Part shown: in pieces, positions 35,101 to 43,268 of the stretch
Position numbering within the stretch: position 1 is the stretch's first letter
Layout: each line of letters begins with the position of its first letter
Origin: Chitinophagaceae bacterium
GTDB taxonomy: Bacteria > Bacteroidota > Bacteroidia > Chitinophagales > UBA10324
NCBI GenBank assembly: GCA_016704325.1
Contig: JADJAG010000004.1
Coordinates: 248,001 to 312,000 of the forward strand
Length of the DNA: 64,000 bases
Reading direction: 5' to 3'
Notes under the pieces: generated by a model
Databases searched by the model: none
What the model saw: only the letters and a program-made list of their open reading frames with translations
What the model was told of the DNA's origin: nothing
Program-made: the position numbers and the translations under genes

Positions 35101-35506
35101 CCGATGATACATCGTCAATCAAATTATTAAACCAGGGGGCAAGACTTTGGTTGGGTCCGTTGGTGGTTACCATGTTGACATTCCCGACTGTAGTGGCCGG
35201 TGCGATGGCATCAAACCAGGCAACACCGTTGGTGCTTAGTCCAAGGGTGGTGTAGATAGTTCCTGCATAGTCAAAACTAAAACCGATAGGAATAGCAGTT
35301 TCATTCGCATTATCGCCGGTGGCAATGGATGAAGTTGCTCCACCGGCAATCGAAATGGGAGTGTACGTGTCATTAAAGGTGGTTCGGGTGAATATTGGCT
35401 GTGCTTTAACTGCCTGACTTATTGTGGTGAATGCAAACAAAGCAATGAGCATTACCTGTATACGGGAAATCAGGAGGAAGAAAGGAGGAGTGTTTGAATT
35501 TTTCAT
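32138..35506 (-). CDS. Large exported beta-helix/Ig-like T9SS protein
   Basis: ATG at 35506 is chosen over the upstream ATG at 35602 since it gives a proper signal peptide (MKNSNTPPFFLLISRIQVML to AVKAQ) and a 1122-residue protein. The first part is beta-sandwich-like (ISIAGGATSSIATGDNANET). A long parallel beta-helix-type region with many asparagines (SYNTFRDINIKDCNVGISLS, YNFTVRNCMIQNITG) follows. The C-terminus has Ig-like repeats and a type A sorting domain (SIFPNPASD). From about residue 830 it is nearly identical to the C-terminus of the downstream protein at 29905, with no gaps over about 870 bp of DNA. A surface or secreted role is likely; the ligand is unknown. Confidence 0.8.
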   Translation of the reverse strand: MKNSNTPPFFLLISRIQVMLIALFAFTTISQAVKAQPIFTRTTFNDTYTPISIAGGATSSIATGDNANETAIPIGFSFDYAGTIYTTLGLSTNGVAWFDAIAPATTVGNVNMVTTNGPNQSLAPWFNNLIDDVSSDILYQTQGSPGSMTFTIQYTNYPTFTGTPGSNVRMNCQVILYETTNVIEFRYGTLNVIGAQTTSGGAMIGIEWGTGGHNKFIDAITGSSIVSHRMLSPLSGWPSYHFRFTPGAPTAITAGSYDVGVGQTYNSLSQALADVNHKGLSGAVTLNLTDAQYDTTVANGSNIFPLFVATPNADVTNLLTISKTGDPATLAYRGSSISASGAGWGTGVSTGALSHDIEPLIGVCASYTTISNLNLITHGAPQTVEIGLAVFELLGSKGAQNNFFDKISVDLNRAHGGVYGIASFSTTSPGGFAGSNSYNTFRDINIKDCNVGISLSGPNNATGPADEGNQIITSSCSTYNYIGDPNVPDDIINGGAYGVSMAGQYNFTVRNCMIQNITGTSTIGDVDGIVVSNSWGSNEISNNIIHTLRRSNTALNTAHWVSGIRFRWDNQTMSFKIFNNSISNLLSSYTGVATTTAAVLGIFFQDNTGNVTSEVYNNSVSIDGSTFPNASSICLAISSINESFQIKNNVFANYTTGQTGVAYHSCFYTNAATQYGGAGSLADYNNYYLADLTNGAIGRAITINYATIAAWQAAMTVNPGTDANSQVANPFFKNNSNDLHGSYQSVTLDGTGTTPPVYVTTDFDCETRNAPHDIGCDDFTSGCVANGGIVNPASAIACAKDLFMMSSSGVSEDPSATYQWMVSETSGGPYSVVTGGSGATTTSYTTGKLKKGIFYYVLQATCPGGGTDFSTELMLDVKGQPDAAITPEGPVAICKGDDVLLTASGGSNRAYQWLKKDEPIAGATDITYTAGTKGKYQVLVTNTTTGCTNTSAAVKITEYEDPLATITPQGPTTFCEGGSVVLQANTGDGLTYQWRKGSNFISGATLSAYNATEQGNYKVEITNANGCTKASDIVEVTVPCRVDGKVPTDFSVSIFPNPASDRVHIVTATAADFEVELTNVTGERMVLLKNESIVDVSNLAAGIYFLKISAADYSVIQKLMKQ

Positions 35507-35918
35507 GCTGTTGATTTTTAAGTTTTTAAAATGTGCAGTAATCCATGTCAGGCGTGAAAATTTGAGTTTACAAACCTGGAGTGAAAACAGAAAGTAGCAC
35601 AAACATGATACGTTTGTGAAAAGCCGGCAATCACCATTTATGGTGAATAATTAGAATTGAAGGAAGTTTCCTATGCGGCTGACGCCTATTTGGTGAACGT
35701 CAAATACTATTGCGTCACTGAACAATCTATGGTCTTGTCTATTAATAGGAAGTTGGAAATTAGTACCCAGGGCTCCCTAGGGGCCCCACCTCCAGGTCAA
35801 TGGCTGAAGCAAGGTTTGAAGGCGCCCCTTTGAGGGGCCCCGGGGTGATTTTATTGCTTCATTAACTAAATTGTTGTACACTCCGACTAATCAAGAATAA
35901 ATCGCACATAATAAATTC
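35507..35918. other. Intergenic region with GC-rich palindromic repeat
   Basis: No gene. Positions about 35769-35846 carry inverted GC-rich pieces, AGGGCTCCCTAGGGGCCCC and GGCGCCCCTTTGAGGGGCC, a MITE- or REP-like hairpin. Confidence 0.5.
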
Positions 35919-36584
35919 TCACTTCAACCTCCCAATAGTCATCGTCTTCGACACCACCTCTGCCACAGAACTTACCTGCAGTTTCCTGTATATTTTTTGG
36001 ATGTGCGAGTGTACCGTTTCAAAGCTGATGAAGAGCTCTTCAGCGATCATCTTATAAGATTTTCCTTTCACCAATAAATTAAGCACATCCTTTTCGCGGG
36101 AACTTAAACTGTTAAATTCATCATGAATGGCTTTGGCAGGCTGCAGCTTTGAAAACTGGTTGAGTACTTTGCGTGCAATAACGGGAGTCATGGGGGCACC
36201 ACCACTATGCACCTCGCTGATATACTGGATAAGCGATTCCATATTCGCATTTTTAAGAACGTAGCCATTGGCACCTGCACAAATAGAGTCGAAAACCTGT
36301 TCATCATCCTCAAAACCGGTAAGCATTAAAACAGGCAATGCCGGGTATTTTGTGCGCAGCAGTTTCACCGCTTCAATCCCGCTCATGGAAGGCATATCAA
36401 TATCCATCAGCACTACATCAGGCCTGAGCAATGCTATTTCTTTGATCAGGTCCTTGCAGGATTCAAAACCGGCGGCAAACTCCATGTCCCGTGTGGTAGA
36501 CAGCAACATTTCCACCGATTCGCGCACATCCTTGTTATCATCAAATATAATAATGCGCAAAGGCCTGATTTCTGAAACTGACAT
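35919..36584 (-). CDS. NarL/LuxR-family response regulator
   Basis: The 221-residue protein has a receiver domain (about 8-125) with acidic pocket D15-D16, phospho-acceptor D61 in VVLMDIDMP, the threonine of MLTGF and the lysine of YVLKNA. A C-terminal LuxR-type helix-turn-helix follows (about 150-215: LSSREKDVLNLLVKGKSYKM, ISFETVHSHIQKIYRKL). It lies 42 bp downstream of the sensor kinase gene, so the two form an operon and a two-component pair. Targets are unknown; the flanking T9SS genes are candidates (inference). Confidence 0.93.
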   Translation of the reverse strand: MSVSEIRPLRIIIFDDNKDVRESVEMLLSTTRDMEFAAGFESCKDLIKEIALLRPDVVLMDIDMPSMSGIEAVKLLRTKYPALPVLMLTGFEDDEQVFDSICAGANGYVLKNANMESLIQYISEVHSGGAPMTPVIARKVLNQFSKLQPAKAIHDEFNSLSSREKDVLNLLVKGKSYKMIAEELFISFETVHSHIQKIYRKLQVSSVAEVVSKTMTIGRLK

Positions 36585-36626
36585 CGTGCAAAAATGAATT
36601 TTGACTTAATGACTATCAATCACCAT

Positions 36627-39600
36627 TTATGGTGAAATCTTTACTGTTACTTTTATGCTTGTTCCTTTTCCGGGTGCCGAATTAATTTGGAATTTTCCGC
36701 CGATCTCTTCTGCACGAGCCTCCATATTTTTAATTCCGTTGCCATTGTATAGCCTTTCACCCTCTGAATCCGGATCACGCTCAGACACACGGCCTCCGAT
36801 ATTAGAATGATTAAAACCCTTTCCATTGTCCTCAATGGACATCTCTAATTTATTTCCTGCTTTCTTAATGATGATGTTTACCTCTGTGCAAGCTGCATAT
36901 TTTGTAATGTTGTGCAACGCTTCTTTATAAACATAGAAGAGATTCTTTCGCAGCGACATTTCCAATTTGATGTCACCGGCGTTTTGATCATAATCAATGT
37001 TAAACTGGATGCCGGCTGCGCCTAAGAGCGACGCGGCATGGCTTTCCATTCTGAAAACTAAGTTTTTGAGTGTATCATTGGTCGCTTTCACTGCCCAGAC
37101 GGCATCACTGGTCTTATCCACGATTTCACGCGATGACGTTTTTATTTTCTCCAGTATCGTTTTTATCTCTTCCGGTTTATCCTGCATCAGCTTCACACTG
37201 GCAACCTGGCTGAACAGGCTGATGCTGCCTATGGTGGATCCAATATCATCGTGAAGGTCACGCGCAATTTTGTTCCGCACCTCCTGAATTTTAAGGATCT
37301 GTGATATTCGGTACTTGTAAAATGCATACACGCCTGCCATTAATGTGAAGGCAACAACCAGGTAGAAGTAAATGGTTTTATGAAAAGGTGGAATGATGAT
37401 AAGAGGTATGGATTGCATTTCACTTTCAAGCCCATCGCCGTTGATCGCTTTAAACAGGAACTCAAATTTTCCGGGCGGCAAATTGGTGTAAGACACAAAA
37501 GGGTCATTACCATTGCTTCGCCACTCTTCATCTATGCCGGCTAACCGGAACAGGTAGGTTACCTGGTCATTATTTGAAAAACAATTGGAAGAGAGATAAA
37601 ATTTAAGGAAGTTCCTGTCGTGTTTAAGTACCAGTTTATGTAAGAGTAAGGAATCATGCTCTTCATCCATCACCCATAACTTTGTCGCATGCACTTGCGG
37701 TCGTTCGGTATCTTTCAGAATCCGGAAAGGATCAAATGAAACATAACCTCCGTCAAAACCTGCATTCATCAAACGGTCACCGTCATTAAAAAAATATCCT
37801 CCGATTCCCTGCGGAACTCCGTTCTTTGAATCAAATAATTTGTAAGCGCCCGAAGGAATATTGTAGTTCAATAACCCTTTGGAGGTTATCATCCATAGAT
37901 TGTTCTCATCTTGTTTAGCTAATCCCTGCAATGACTTATGTTCACCATCAATAAATGAAAATGGAGTATTCCTTTTGCCGGGAAAAAACCTAATGAGTCC
38001 CGAAACTTCTGAAGTCAGCCAAAAACTGCCGTCATTGTTCTCCAAAATATCATAGACATCATTGATCCGAACTTCCTGGTTTCCTTCTGTATTTTTATAG
38101 CCGTAGGTACGCACCATAATCTTATGATCCTGAGGATCCGAAAGAGAGAAAGAGTCAGGATGGAATTCAGCTGGAAATACTATTTGGGTGATCCCCTGGG
38201 TGCTCCCGCAAATCCATATCCGGTTTTGTACATCCATAAATATTTTCCGGAAGAAATACTCAAATTTCAAAGTGGTATCACCAGGCAAGGCATTCAGCGA
38301 GAATAAATTTTTTCTTTTTACATCTGCCATCAGGATGGTATGACCATACGCTAATCCGGCAATCAGTTTCCTGTCAGCGATATGTACATCTGTCATACCC
38401 GTGATGCGGGAGGAATAGAGTTTGTAAAAGAGTTTGTCTTTTAGTTGCTCATTCGACTGGATCAGATCCAATTCGATGTTGACCGTGTCAAGGACAAAAA
38501 TCGTTTTGTTGGTCCCGATATAAATAGTACCATCTTCACTTCTGAATATACTCGTCAGCTGAAGTCTTTCATTCCGGTAATAAAAATGTTTGAAATGGTA
38601 TTCTTGCTCTACCTTCTTCCGGTAGAACAATCCGCATACGGCTATGATATATTCTGAGCCTCCTTTGGTAATTACCCGGTCAACTACTTTGCAATTTATT
38701 TTTTCTTCCGGTACCGGAAGCAGGGTCACATCAAACTGATTCTGCAGCGGATCGTGAACGTATAATCCTTGTTCGGTTCCGACCCACATGCGATTGAAGT
38801 CATCACGGTAAATAGTATAGATTCGGGAAGTAATGGCATCTGAAAACTTAACATCCGTTCTAAAGGATTTGGTTTTCAGGTCGAAAAAGTGAAGTCCCGA
38901 ACTTTTGGTGCCGCACCATAAAATCTGGTTGCCATCTTCAGCAATGCTGATAATTTCGTCTGAAGAAAAATTCAATTTACCTGAACCGTCAAAAATGTAG
39001 CTCTGCAGCAATTGCGGATCATCATTGAATTCATGCAGGGCATTATCCCATGAACCGCACCACAATTTTCCATCACTCCCCTCACAAATGATATTGAGGG
39101 TAAGGGCGGGACCTAATGTATTGCGATAAAAGGGATCACCCGTCTTCCTGAGCGATTGAAGCAGGCTGCCAATGAATACAGTGGAATCACGAACGTGAAC
39201 ATCATACACATTGCGTAATGATTCAGGGTTACGCAATATGATTGTTCTTGTTTGTAAACTGAAAAGATAAAGGCCACCGTTGATTCCCAGCCAAAGTGCA
39301 TTTCTCGATGAATCATATGTGATTGCATTGATGATATTGGAATAAAGCGGCAAATTTTGATTGTTGTACGTTTCAAATTGCTGTGTTCTGAAATCATAGG
39401 AGCAGAAGCCTGACGAGGAGGTGCCGATCCATAGTATCGAATCCTTATCATAGGCGAGGCAGGTGATGTTATTGCTGCATAATGAAGTTGTATCATTCGC
39501 ACGATTGCGGAAAACATAGAAATCGCGGCCGTCGTAGCGGCACAAACCGTCTTTTGTGCCGATCCACATAAATCCCAACTGGTCACGAATAATACAGGTT

Positions 39601-39737
39601 ACACGACTGTCCGCAAGTCCGTCTTCTGCAGTAATTTTTTTTAGTGAAATACTCTTCTCCTGGCATTTTGCAGAATAGCAGGGTATGGACAGATAAATAA
39701 GGAGGCGCAGTATTATTCTCATGAAGGGTGCGGACAA
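36627..39737 (-). CDS. Sensor histidine kinase with Reg_prop propeller and Y_Y_Y domain
   Basis: The 1036-residue protein has a signal peptide and a periplasmic two-component propeller of Reg_prop repeats (DSRVTCIIRDQLGFMWIGTK, DGLCRYDG, SILWIGTSSSGFCSYD and others). A Y_Y_Y domain near 700-775 (TYLFRLAGIDEEW) and one membrane helix near 784-806 follow. A HisKA_3 dimerisation part has RDLHDDIGS with phospho-acceptor H829, then a HATPase_c domain (EDNGKGFNH, NGIKNMEARA, GKGTSIKV). It senses an extracellular signal, probably a sugar-like or other ligand at the propeller, and phosphorylates the NarL-type regulator downstream. It is a full-length member of the class that usually pairs with a separate regulator. 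Confidence 0.93.
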   Translation of the reverse strand: MSAPFMRIILRLLIYLSIPCYSAKCQEKSISLKKITAEDGLADSRVTCIIRDQLGFMWIGTKDGLCRYDGRDFYVFRNRANDTTSLCSNNITCLAYDKDSILWIGTSSSGFCSYDFRTQQFETYNNQNLPLYSNIINAITYDSSRNALWLGINGGLYLFSLQTRTIILRNPESLRNVYDVHVRDSTVFIGSLLQSLRKTGDPFYRNTLGPALTLNIICEGSDGKLWCGSWDNALHEFNDDPQLLQSYIFDGSGKLNFSSDEIISIAEDGNQILWCGTKSSGLHFFDLKTKSFRTDVKFSDAITSRIYTIYRDDFNRMWVGTEQGLYVHDPLQNQFDVTLLPVPEEKINCKVVDRVITKGGSEYIIAVCGLFYRKKVEQEYHFKHFYYRNERLQLTSIFRSEDGTIYIGTNKTIFVLDTVNIELDLIQSNEQLKDKLFYKLYSSRITGMTDVHIADRKLIAGLAYGHTILMADVKRKNLFSLNALPGDTTLKFEYFFRKIFMDVQNRIWICGSTQGITQIVFPAEFHPDSFSLSDPQDHKIMVRTYGYKNTEGNQEVRINDVYDILENNDGSFWLTSEVSGLIRFFPGKRNTPFSFIDGEHKSLQGLAKQDENNLWMITSKGLLNYNIPSGAYKLFDSKNGVPQGIGGYFFNDGDRLMNAGFDGGYVSFDPFRILKDTERPQVHATKLWVMDEEHDSLLLHKLVLKHDRNFLKFYLSSNCFSNNDQVTYLFRLAGIDEEWRSNGNDPFVSYTNLPPGKFEFLFKAINGDGLESEMQSIPLIIIPPFHKTIYFYLVVAFTLMAGVYAFYKYRISQILKIQEVRNKIARDLHDDIGSTIGSISLFSQVASVKLMQDKPEEIKTILEKIKTSSREIVDKTSDAVWAVKATNDTLKNLVFRMESHAASLLGAAGIQFNIDYDQNAGDIKLEMSLRKNLFYVYKEALHNITKYAACTEVNIIIKKAGNKLEMSIEDNGKGFNHSNIGGRVSERDPDSEGERLYNGNGIKNMEARAEEIGGKFQINSAPGKGTSIKVTVKISP

Positions 39738-39826
39738 ATCAACGTAAAATAATTAAAAGAAATGATGGACGTGCCTTCTCTCACAGTGTTATCAGAGATG
39801 CAGGCCGGACATGAACCTGTTAGATA

Positions 39827-41302
39827 TTATTGCCTTATAAACTTCGAATTGATAATACGGTTATAATCCCTCAATTGCAAGACATATATTCCACTGGGAA
39901 GGCCATCAATTTTCAATGTGGTATTTCCATCCTGGTTCAACTGACCAGTCAGCATGATGTTGCCCAATCCATCCAGAACAATAAAATGCGATTGAGCTTG
40001 CAGACCATCTCCTGAAATCACCAGCTCATTATATACAGGGTTAGGGAAGAGGGTAATGATTTGTTGCTGCGGCATTTGCTCTATTCCAAGAACAATCCAG
40101 TTGATAGAGTCTCCCCATTCCCCACCGCTTTTGTTGAAATAGGTTAATTTTTCATGATACCAGTAACCCGGCCCGCCCATATTCCCGCTATACGACCAGA
40201 CCTTTCCAAGTCCAATACCGTACGTTTCATGGGGTGCGTTGTTATCAATCAGAATATCGAGGCAATCTCCATCACCTGGCATCGCATAATCCGGGTGATT
40301 GAAAATAACTGTTGCAGATGCATCATAAAAAGCTGATTCAAGTGAATGATGATTGTTAATGTAATCAAAAGTATCAAGCTCGAATGGTTTAGTATAGAAA
40401 AAATCAAAATCGGATAATGCAAAGGGCCAGTCGAAGGCACCGGTATATAATGTATCGTAAAACCCATTCAGGTTATATCCCTTGCTGTGATACTTTGCAT
40501 CGACGTGGTATGTGATCGTATCTCCGCCCGAAGAAATAAGCTTGGATGCGATGTCGTACGTCTTCCATATTTCCTGGTTACTTTGAAATGAAAAACCGGT
40601 GGAAACATAATAATCAAACCGGTCACCAACACTGAAATCGAACACATTTTGTGGTGTCAGGTTTTCTGTCGACAACCCGGACGAAGGATTATCCATTCCC
40701 TGCAGGGAGAAGGCTATTGCTTCAGAGGGAAAATGAAAAAAGGAATAACCACTTACCAGCCCTGACGATTTCCCGATGCTGAAAGATTTGCCATTGAAGA
40801 GGTGAGTAATATTATTTCCATTGACATCCTTTGCCTGCAGAACGATTTTCTTCACGCTGTCATCTATGCCCAACACTTGCGTTATGCTGATGGATTGAAC
40901 GGTTGCTTCCAGCATGTTGTCACCACCCAAATCCATCATCTTCCAGCTTTCATTCACATCAGCATTGTTCCTGAAGTAGAGCGTGTCACCGTTTCTGGTG
41001 AAGAACAGGTCGTATCCTGTTGCAGTTCTTAAACTGTGCTGACCCACAAAAGAAGTGTCATGAGCCAGGAATGCGCATTCAACTGCATATGGATCATGGT
41101 AATCAATAATGGGGTAATAAAAAAAAATGGTATCTGCACCTGAGAGCTTGAAGGAATCAATGAATATAGCGGCCTGCGTGTAAAAAACTTCATCACCTGT
41201 GAACTGATAATAAACCGGACGCTCTTTGTGAAAAGGAAGAAATTGCTGAGCGAATACCTCTAAGGCGTTGACCAAACAAAGAAGGAATAAGATAGATTTC
41301 AT
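39827..41302 (-). CDS. Exported protein with T9SS sorting domain, function unknown
   Basis: ATG at 41302 is chosen over the upstream ATG at 41434: it gives a signal peptide (MKSILFLLCLVNALEVFAQ), and a -7 box lies at 41320-41327 while the longer frame runs into a dispersed repeat. The 491-residue protein is beta-rich and was not recognised. It has FFYYPIIDYHDPYAVECAFL early and YGIGLGKVWSYSGNMGGPGY near 390. A type A sorting domain begins at LFPNPVYNE near 417. Surface or secreted location is predicted. Confidence 0.78.
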   Translation of the reverse strand: MKSILFLLCLVNALEVFAQQFLPFHKERPVYYQFTGDEVFYTQAAIFIDSFKLSGADTIFFYYPIIDYHDPYAVECAFLAHDTSFVGQHSLRTATGYDLFFTRNGDTLYFRNNADVNESWKMMDLGGDNMLEATVQSISITQVLGIDDSVKKIVLQAKDVNGNNITHLFNGKSFSIGKSSGLVSGYSFFHFPSEAIAFSLQGMDNPSSGLSTENLTPQNVFDFSVGDRFDYYVSTGFSFQSNQEIWKTYDIASKLISSGGDTITYHVDAKYHSKGYNLNGFYDTLYTGAFDWPFALSDFDFFYTKPFELDTFDYINNHHSLESAFYDASATVIFNHPDYAMPGDGDCLDILIDNNAPHETYGIGLGKVWSYSGNMGGPGYWYHEKLTYFNKSGGEWGDSINWIVLGIEQMPQQQIITLFPNPVYNELVISGDGLQAQSHFIVLDGLGNIMLTGQLNQDGNTTLKIDGLPSGIYVLQLRDYNRIINSKFIRQ

Positions 41303-41319
41303 ATAGAACATGTTTGAAT

Positions 41320-41327
41320 CAAATATA
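41320..41327 (-). promoter_or_regulatory. -7 box TATATTTG for the 39827-41302 gene
   Basis: On the reverse strand TATATTTG matches TAnnTTTG exactly, 18 bp before the start codon at 41302. No -33 element is at the usual distance. Confidence 0.5.
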
Positions 41328-41361
41328 ATGATTTTGCCCAAATTGTTCCCTGTTAAGTGAT

Positions 41362-41451
41362 GTATTATATACCACTGCCGTGTATTCTCCGCTGCGAGGT
41401 TAGAGGGGAAGTAGCGAGACACGGCGGAATTCAAAGCGAGTAAGCATCAAT
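41362..41451 (-). repeat. Dispersed ~85-bp repeat, opposite-strand copy of 6607-6690
   Basis: Read on the reverse strand, the stretch begins TTGATGCTTACTCGCTTTGA and contains CCGCCGTGTCTCGCTACTT and GCGGAGAATACACGG. It aligns with 6607-6690 over its whole length with scattered mismatches. It lies directly upstream of the promoter of the gene at 39827-41302. Confidence 0.65.
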
Positions 41452-41462
41452 TTTTTTTAAGG

Positions 41463-41523
41463 GAGTACTCAGCAAAAACAATGTCACATTGAGCGGAGTC
41501 GAAATGCGACATTGTTTTTGCTG
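41463..41523. repeat. Inverted pair of the CAAAAACAATGTC element
   Basis: CAGCAAAAACAATGTCACAT and ATGCGACATTGTTTTTGCTG are inverted around GAGCGGAGTCGAA, forming a near-perfect hairpin. Relatives in direct order are at 15239-15385. Confidence 0.65.
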
Positions 41524-41527
41524 CACG

Positions 41528-41787
41528 CTCCTGACGGCATGGATTTGCAATCTGTGATTGTTCATTTAGCCAATAAAAATGGGTTTCCACTTTCACTGAA
41601 ACACTTTCTGTTATTACATCGGGGTGAAAGGTCAACCATCTTTACCCGCGTGCAGTGCAGCTATGACATCAACATCATCAAGATTGATTCGCTTGATCCG
41701 GATGATGTGAATATTGGCTCAGCCAAAGATCCGATCAGTAAAGCGTATTTTAAAGTGTTGATGAAGATGCCGGGGAGTGGGGAGTAA
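41528..41787 (+). pseudogene. Patchwork open frame of repeat and unknown gene fragment
   Basis: The open frame at 41512-41787 begins inside repeats. 41531-41565 is a degenerate REP-like hairpin copy (GGATTTGCAATC). 41575-41640 resembles the terminator and 3' end of the tRNA-derived units seen at 44222 onward. The last third reads RVQCSYDINIIKIDSLD and DPISKAYFKVLMKM, which looks like true protein but matches no family I recognise. It is probably a leftover gene end. Confidence 0.35.
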
Positions 41788-41892
41788 CGGATGTATTTTC
41801 CGGATCAATGATCATAAATGCATGTCAATGCAATGGTCACGCCACATCGAAAGGATTGTCAATATCTCCAAAATATTCAATGGTGGGCAATG

Positions 41893-42195
41893 CTATTTTA
41901 ACTGATAGATCAAATCGTCCGGGTCTTGACGTTCATCCCATAAATGAACTATAACAATTTCAGTTTCTGACTCTTCATAAAATATTAAATATTCCTTTGC
42001 AAGAATATTTTTCACTTTCGGATCTTCTGTTTCCCTGCCTAAGTTCGGATATTGCTGAATCAATTTTATTGCCTCAATAAAAATGGTATTCAATTTTCTG
42101 CTATAAAGGGTTGACTTATTTCTATCCTTCCAATATTTTAGAATTTGAAGTTTTTCATTTAATGCCTGCTTCGTCCATTTTATTCTTTTAACCAT
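41893..42195 (-). CDS. RelE/ParE-family toxin
   Basis: The 100-residue protein has the RelE/ParE fold pattern: VKRIKWTKQALNEKLQILKYW, PNLGRETEDPKVKNILAKEY, and a final strand EIVIVHLWDERQDP. Such toxins cleave mRNA on the ribosome (RelE) or poison gyrase (ParE); the sequence alone does not decide. It overlaps the antitoxin gene by 16 bp. Confidence 0.88.
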   Translation of the reverse strand: MVKRIKWTKQALNEKLQILKYWKDRNKSTLYSRKLNTIFIEAIKLIQQYPNLGRETEDPKVKNILAKEYLIFYEESETEIVIVHLWDERQDPDDLIYQLK

Positions 42196-42416
42196 TCGTC
42201 AGTTAATTTGTTTACCTCGTCTTCGGTATATACCTCTCCTTTAGTAATCTGCTCTCTCGATATGGCAATGGATTCCTTTTGGTGAGCATTGAGTTTGTAT
42301 GTGACGGTTGCATTTAATTCAAATTCCAATAACTTCAGTAAGCCATTTAATATATCATTATCATCGGTAACTTGAATTTTTTCAATTAACCGCTGCTTCA
42401 ATTCAATTGTTGACAT
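42180..42416 (-). CDS. Antitoxin partner of the RelE/ParE toxin
   Basis: The 78-residue protein is mostly helical and acidic, with DDNDILNGLLKLLEFEL in the middle and the tail EVYTEDEVNKLTDEWLKE typical of toxin-wrapping antitoxins. It is the first gene of the pair and has a -7 box upstream. Confidence 0.82.
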   Translation of the reverse strand: MSTIELKQRLIEKIQVTDDNDILNGLLKLLEFELNATVTYKLNAHQKESIAISREQITKGEVYTEDEVNKLTDEWLKE

Positions 42417-42432
42417 CTCGCTTAAATTTTAT

Positions 42433-42440
42433 CAAATTTA
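42433..42440 (-). promoter_or_regulatory. -7 box TAAATTTG for the RelE/ParE module
   Basis: Reverse-strand TAAATTTG matches TAnnTTTG 17 bp before the antitoxin start at 42416. The broken VapBC module at 43658 has the same box. Confidence 0.45.
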
Positions 42441-42501
42441 CCATTCCATACAATGAAATCACATTTTGCCCAATAATTTTTACTTGCCGCTATTGAATAG
42501 G

Positions 42502-42640
42502 ACTTCGAGGCCTTCCCGACTCGCAAGTCGGTACATACTGCCAACTTTGCTACATCATTAAGGAATAAAAAAGGGCTTCCACTTTCGCTGAAACCCTTGC
42601 TGGTATTACGTCGGGGTGGCAGGACCCGAACCCCGCAGTA
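42502..42640 (-). repeat. Degenerate tRNA-Pro-derived unit with terminator
   Basis: 42502-42556 matches the D-arm and anticodon-arm part of the array units at 44266-44702. 42564-42597 matches their intrinsic terminator. 42610-42632 matches the T-arm and acceptor end of a further unit, after which the similarity stops. It appears to be an outlying piece of the array, now separated from it by about 1.6 kb of other genes. Confidence 0.6.
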
Positions 42641-42653
42641 CCCCGGGGCTGTT

Positions 42654-43055
42654 TCACCGTCCCGGAAGCAATACCTCGACTGTCTTTCCACCGTATCCGT
42701 ACTTCTGATCGCGGGCCTGTACTACTACCTTTGCGATGCCGTTTGGAATCTTTACAGAATAAAGATCCCGGGTAAACGGCTGCTCGGTTTGGTGATCGTG
42801 CATCAGTTTCCGTTCACCAAGCACCTTTCCTTCTGTGGTAGAGACGCGGAAACCGTCGGCGTACCTCGAGGGAGTATCATACGGCGAAGAAACGGTAACG
42901 TCGAAATCGAAGACGCCGGGTGCCGCAACTTTGACTTTAACTGCAATTACGTCAGGAAATCGCTGCTCTGGCTGCGACTGTGCAGACGAGTTCAGCACGG
43001 CAAAGGCGACAATTACAAATGCGAGGTGTGTCGCACTCACTGCCGGTGCATTCAT
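42654..43055 (-). CDS. Conserved hypothetical exported protein, GC-richer than neighbours
   Basis: ATG at 43055 (in-frame ATG also at 43088) gives 133 residues with a signal peptide (MNAPAVSATHLAFVIVAFAV to SSAQ). The mature part has VKVKVAAPGVFDFDVTVSSP, DTPSRYADGFRVST, ERKLMHDHQTEQPFTRDLY and YGYGGKTVEVLLPGR. This pattern recurs in proteins of several bacterial phyla that have no known function (from memory). Base composition is clearly richer in G+C than the flanking toxin genes. It sits next to tRNA-derived repeats, so horizontal gain is likely. Confidence 0.7.
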   Translation of the reverse strand: MNAPAVSATHLAFVIVAFAVLNSSAQSQPEQRFPDVIAVKVKVAAPGVFDFDVTVSSPYDTPSRYADGFRVSTTEGKVLGERKLMHDHQTEQPFTRDLYSVKIPNGIAKVVVQARDQKYGYGGKTVEVLLPGR

Positions 43056-43174
43056 TGGAAGCACCTCAGATACTATGGATGGAGTCATGCAGGGTCAGAT
43101 TATTATACTACTGCCAGTATCGGCATTACAACAAATATATCGCACATACATTAGATGATCAAGTAAATATTCTT

Positions 43175-43223
43175 CTCGCGCTCGTTCGCCTCCCTCAGTG
43201 CTTGCCTGCATAAGAGCACGAGT
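43175..43223. repeat. GC-rich hairpin CTCGCGCTCGTTCGCC...
   Basis: CTCGCGCTCGTTCGC and GCATAAGAGCACGAG form inverted arms around CTCCCTCAGTGCTTGCCT. This is the most complete single copy of the GC-rich dispersed hairpin. Confidence 0.65.
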
Positions 43224-43268
43224 CTGGAATAGGTTTGGAAAGAAATTCACGCTCTGGGGGCTAACATC

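Noticed and set aside
41303..41434. N-terminal extension of the T9SS gene at 39827
   Set aside because: The extension runs into a dispersed repeat and lies upstream of a -7 box; the shorter start has a clear signal peptide.
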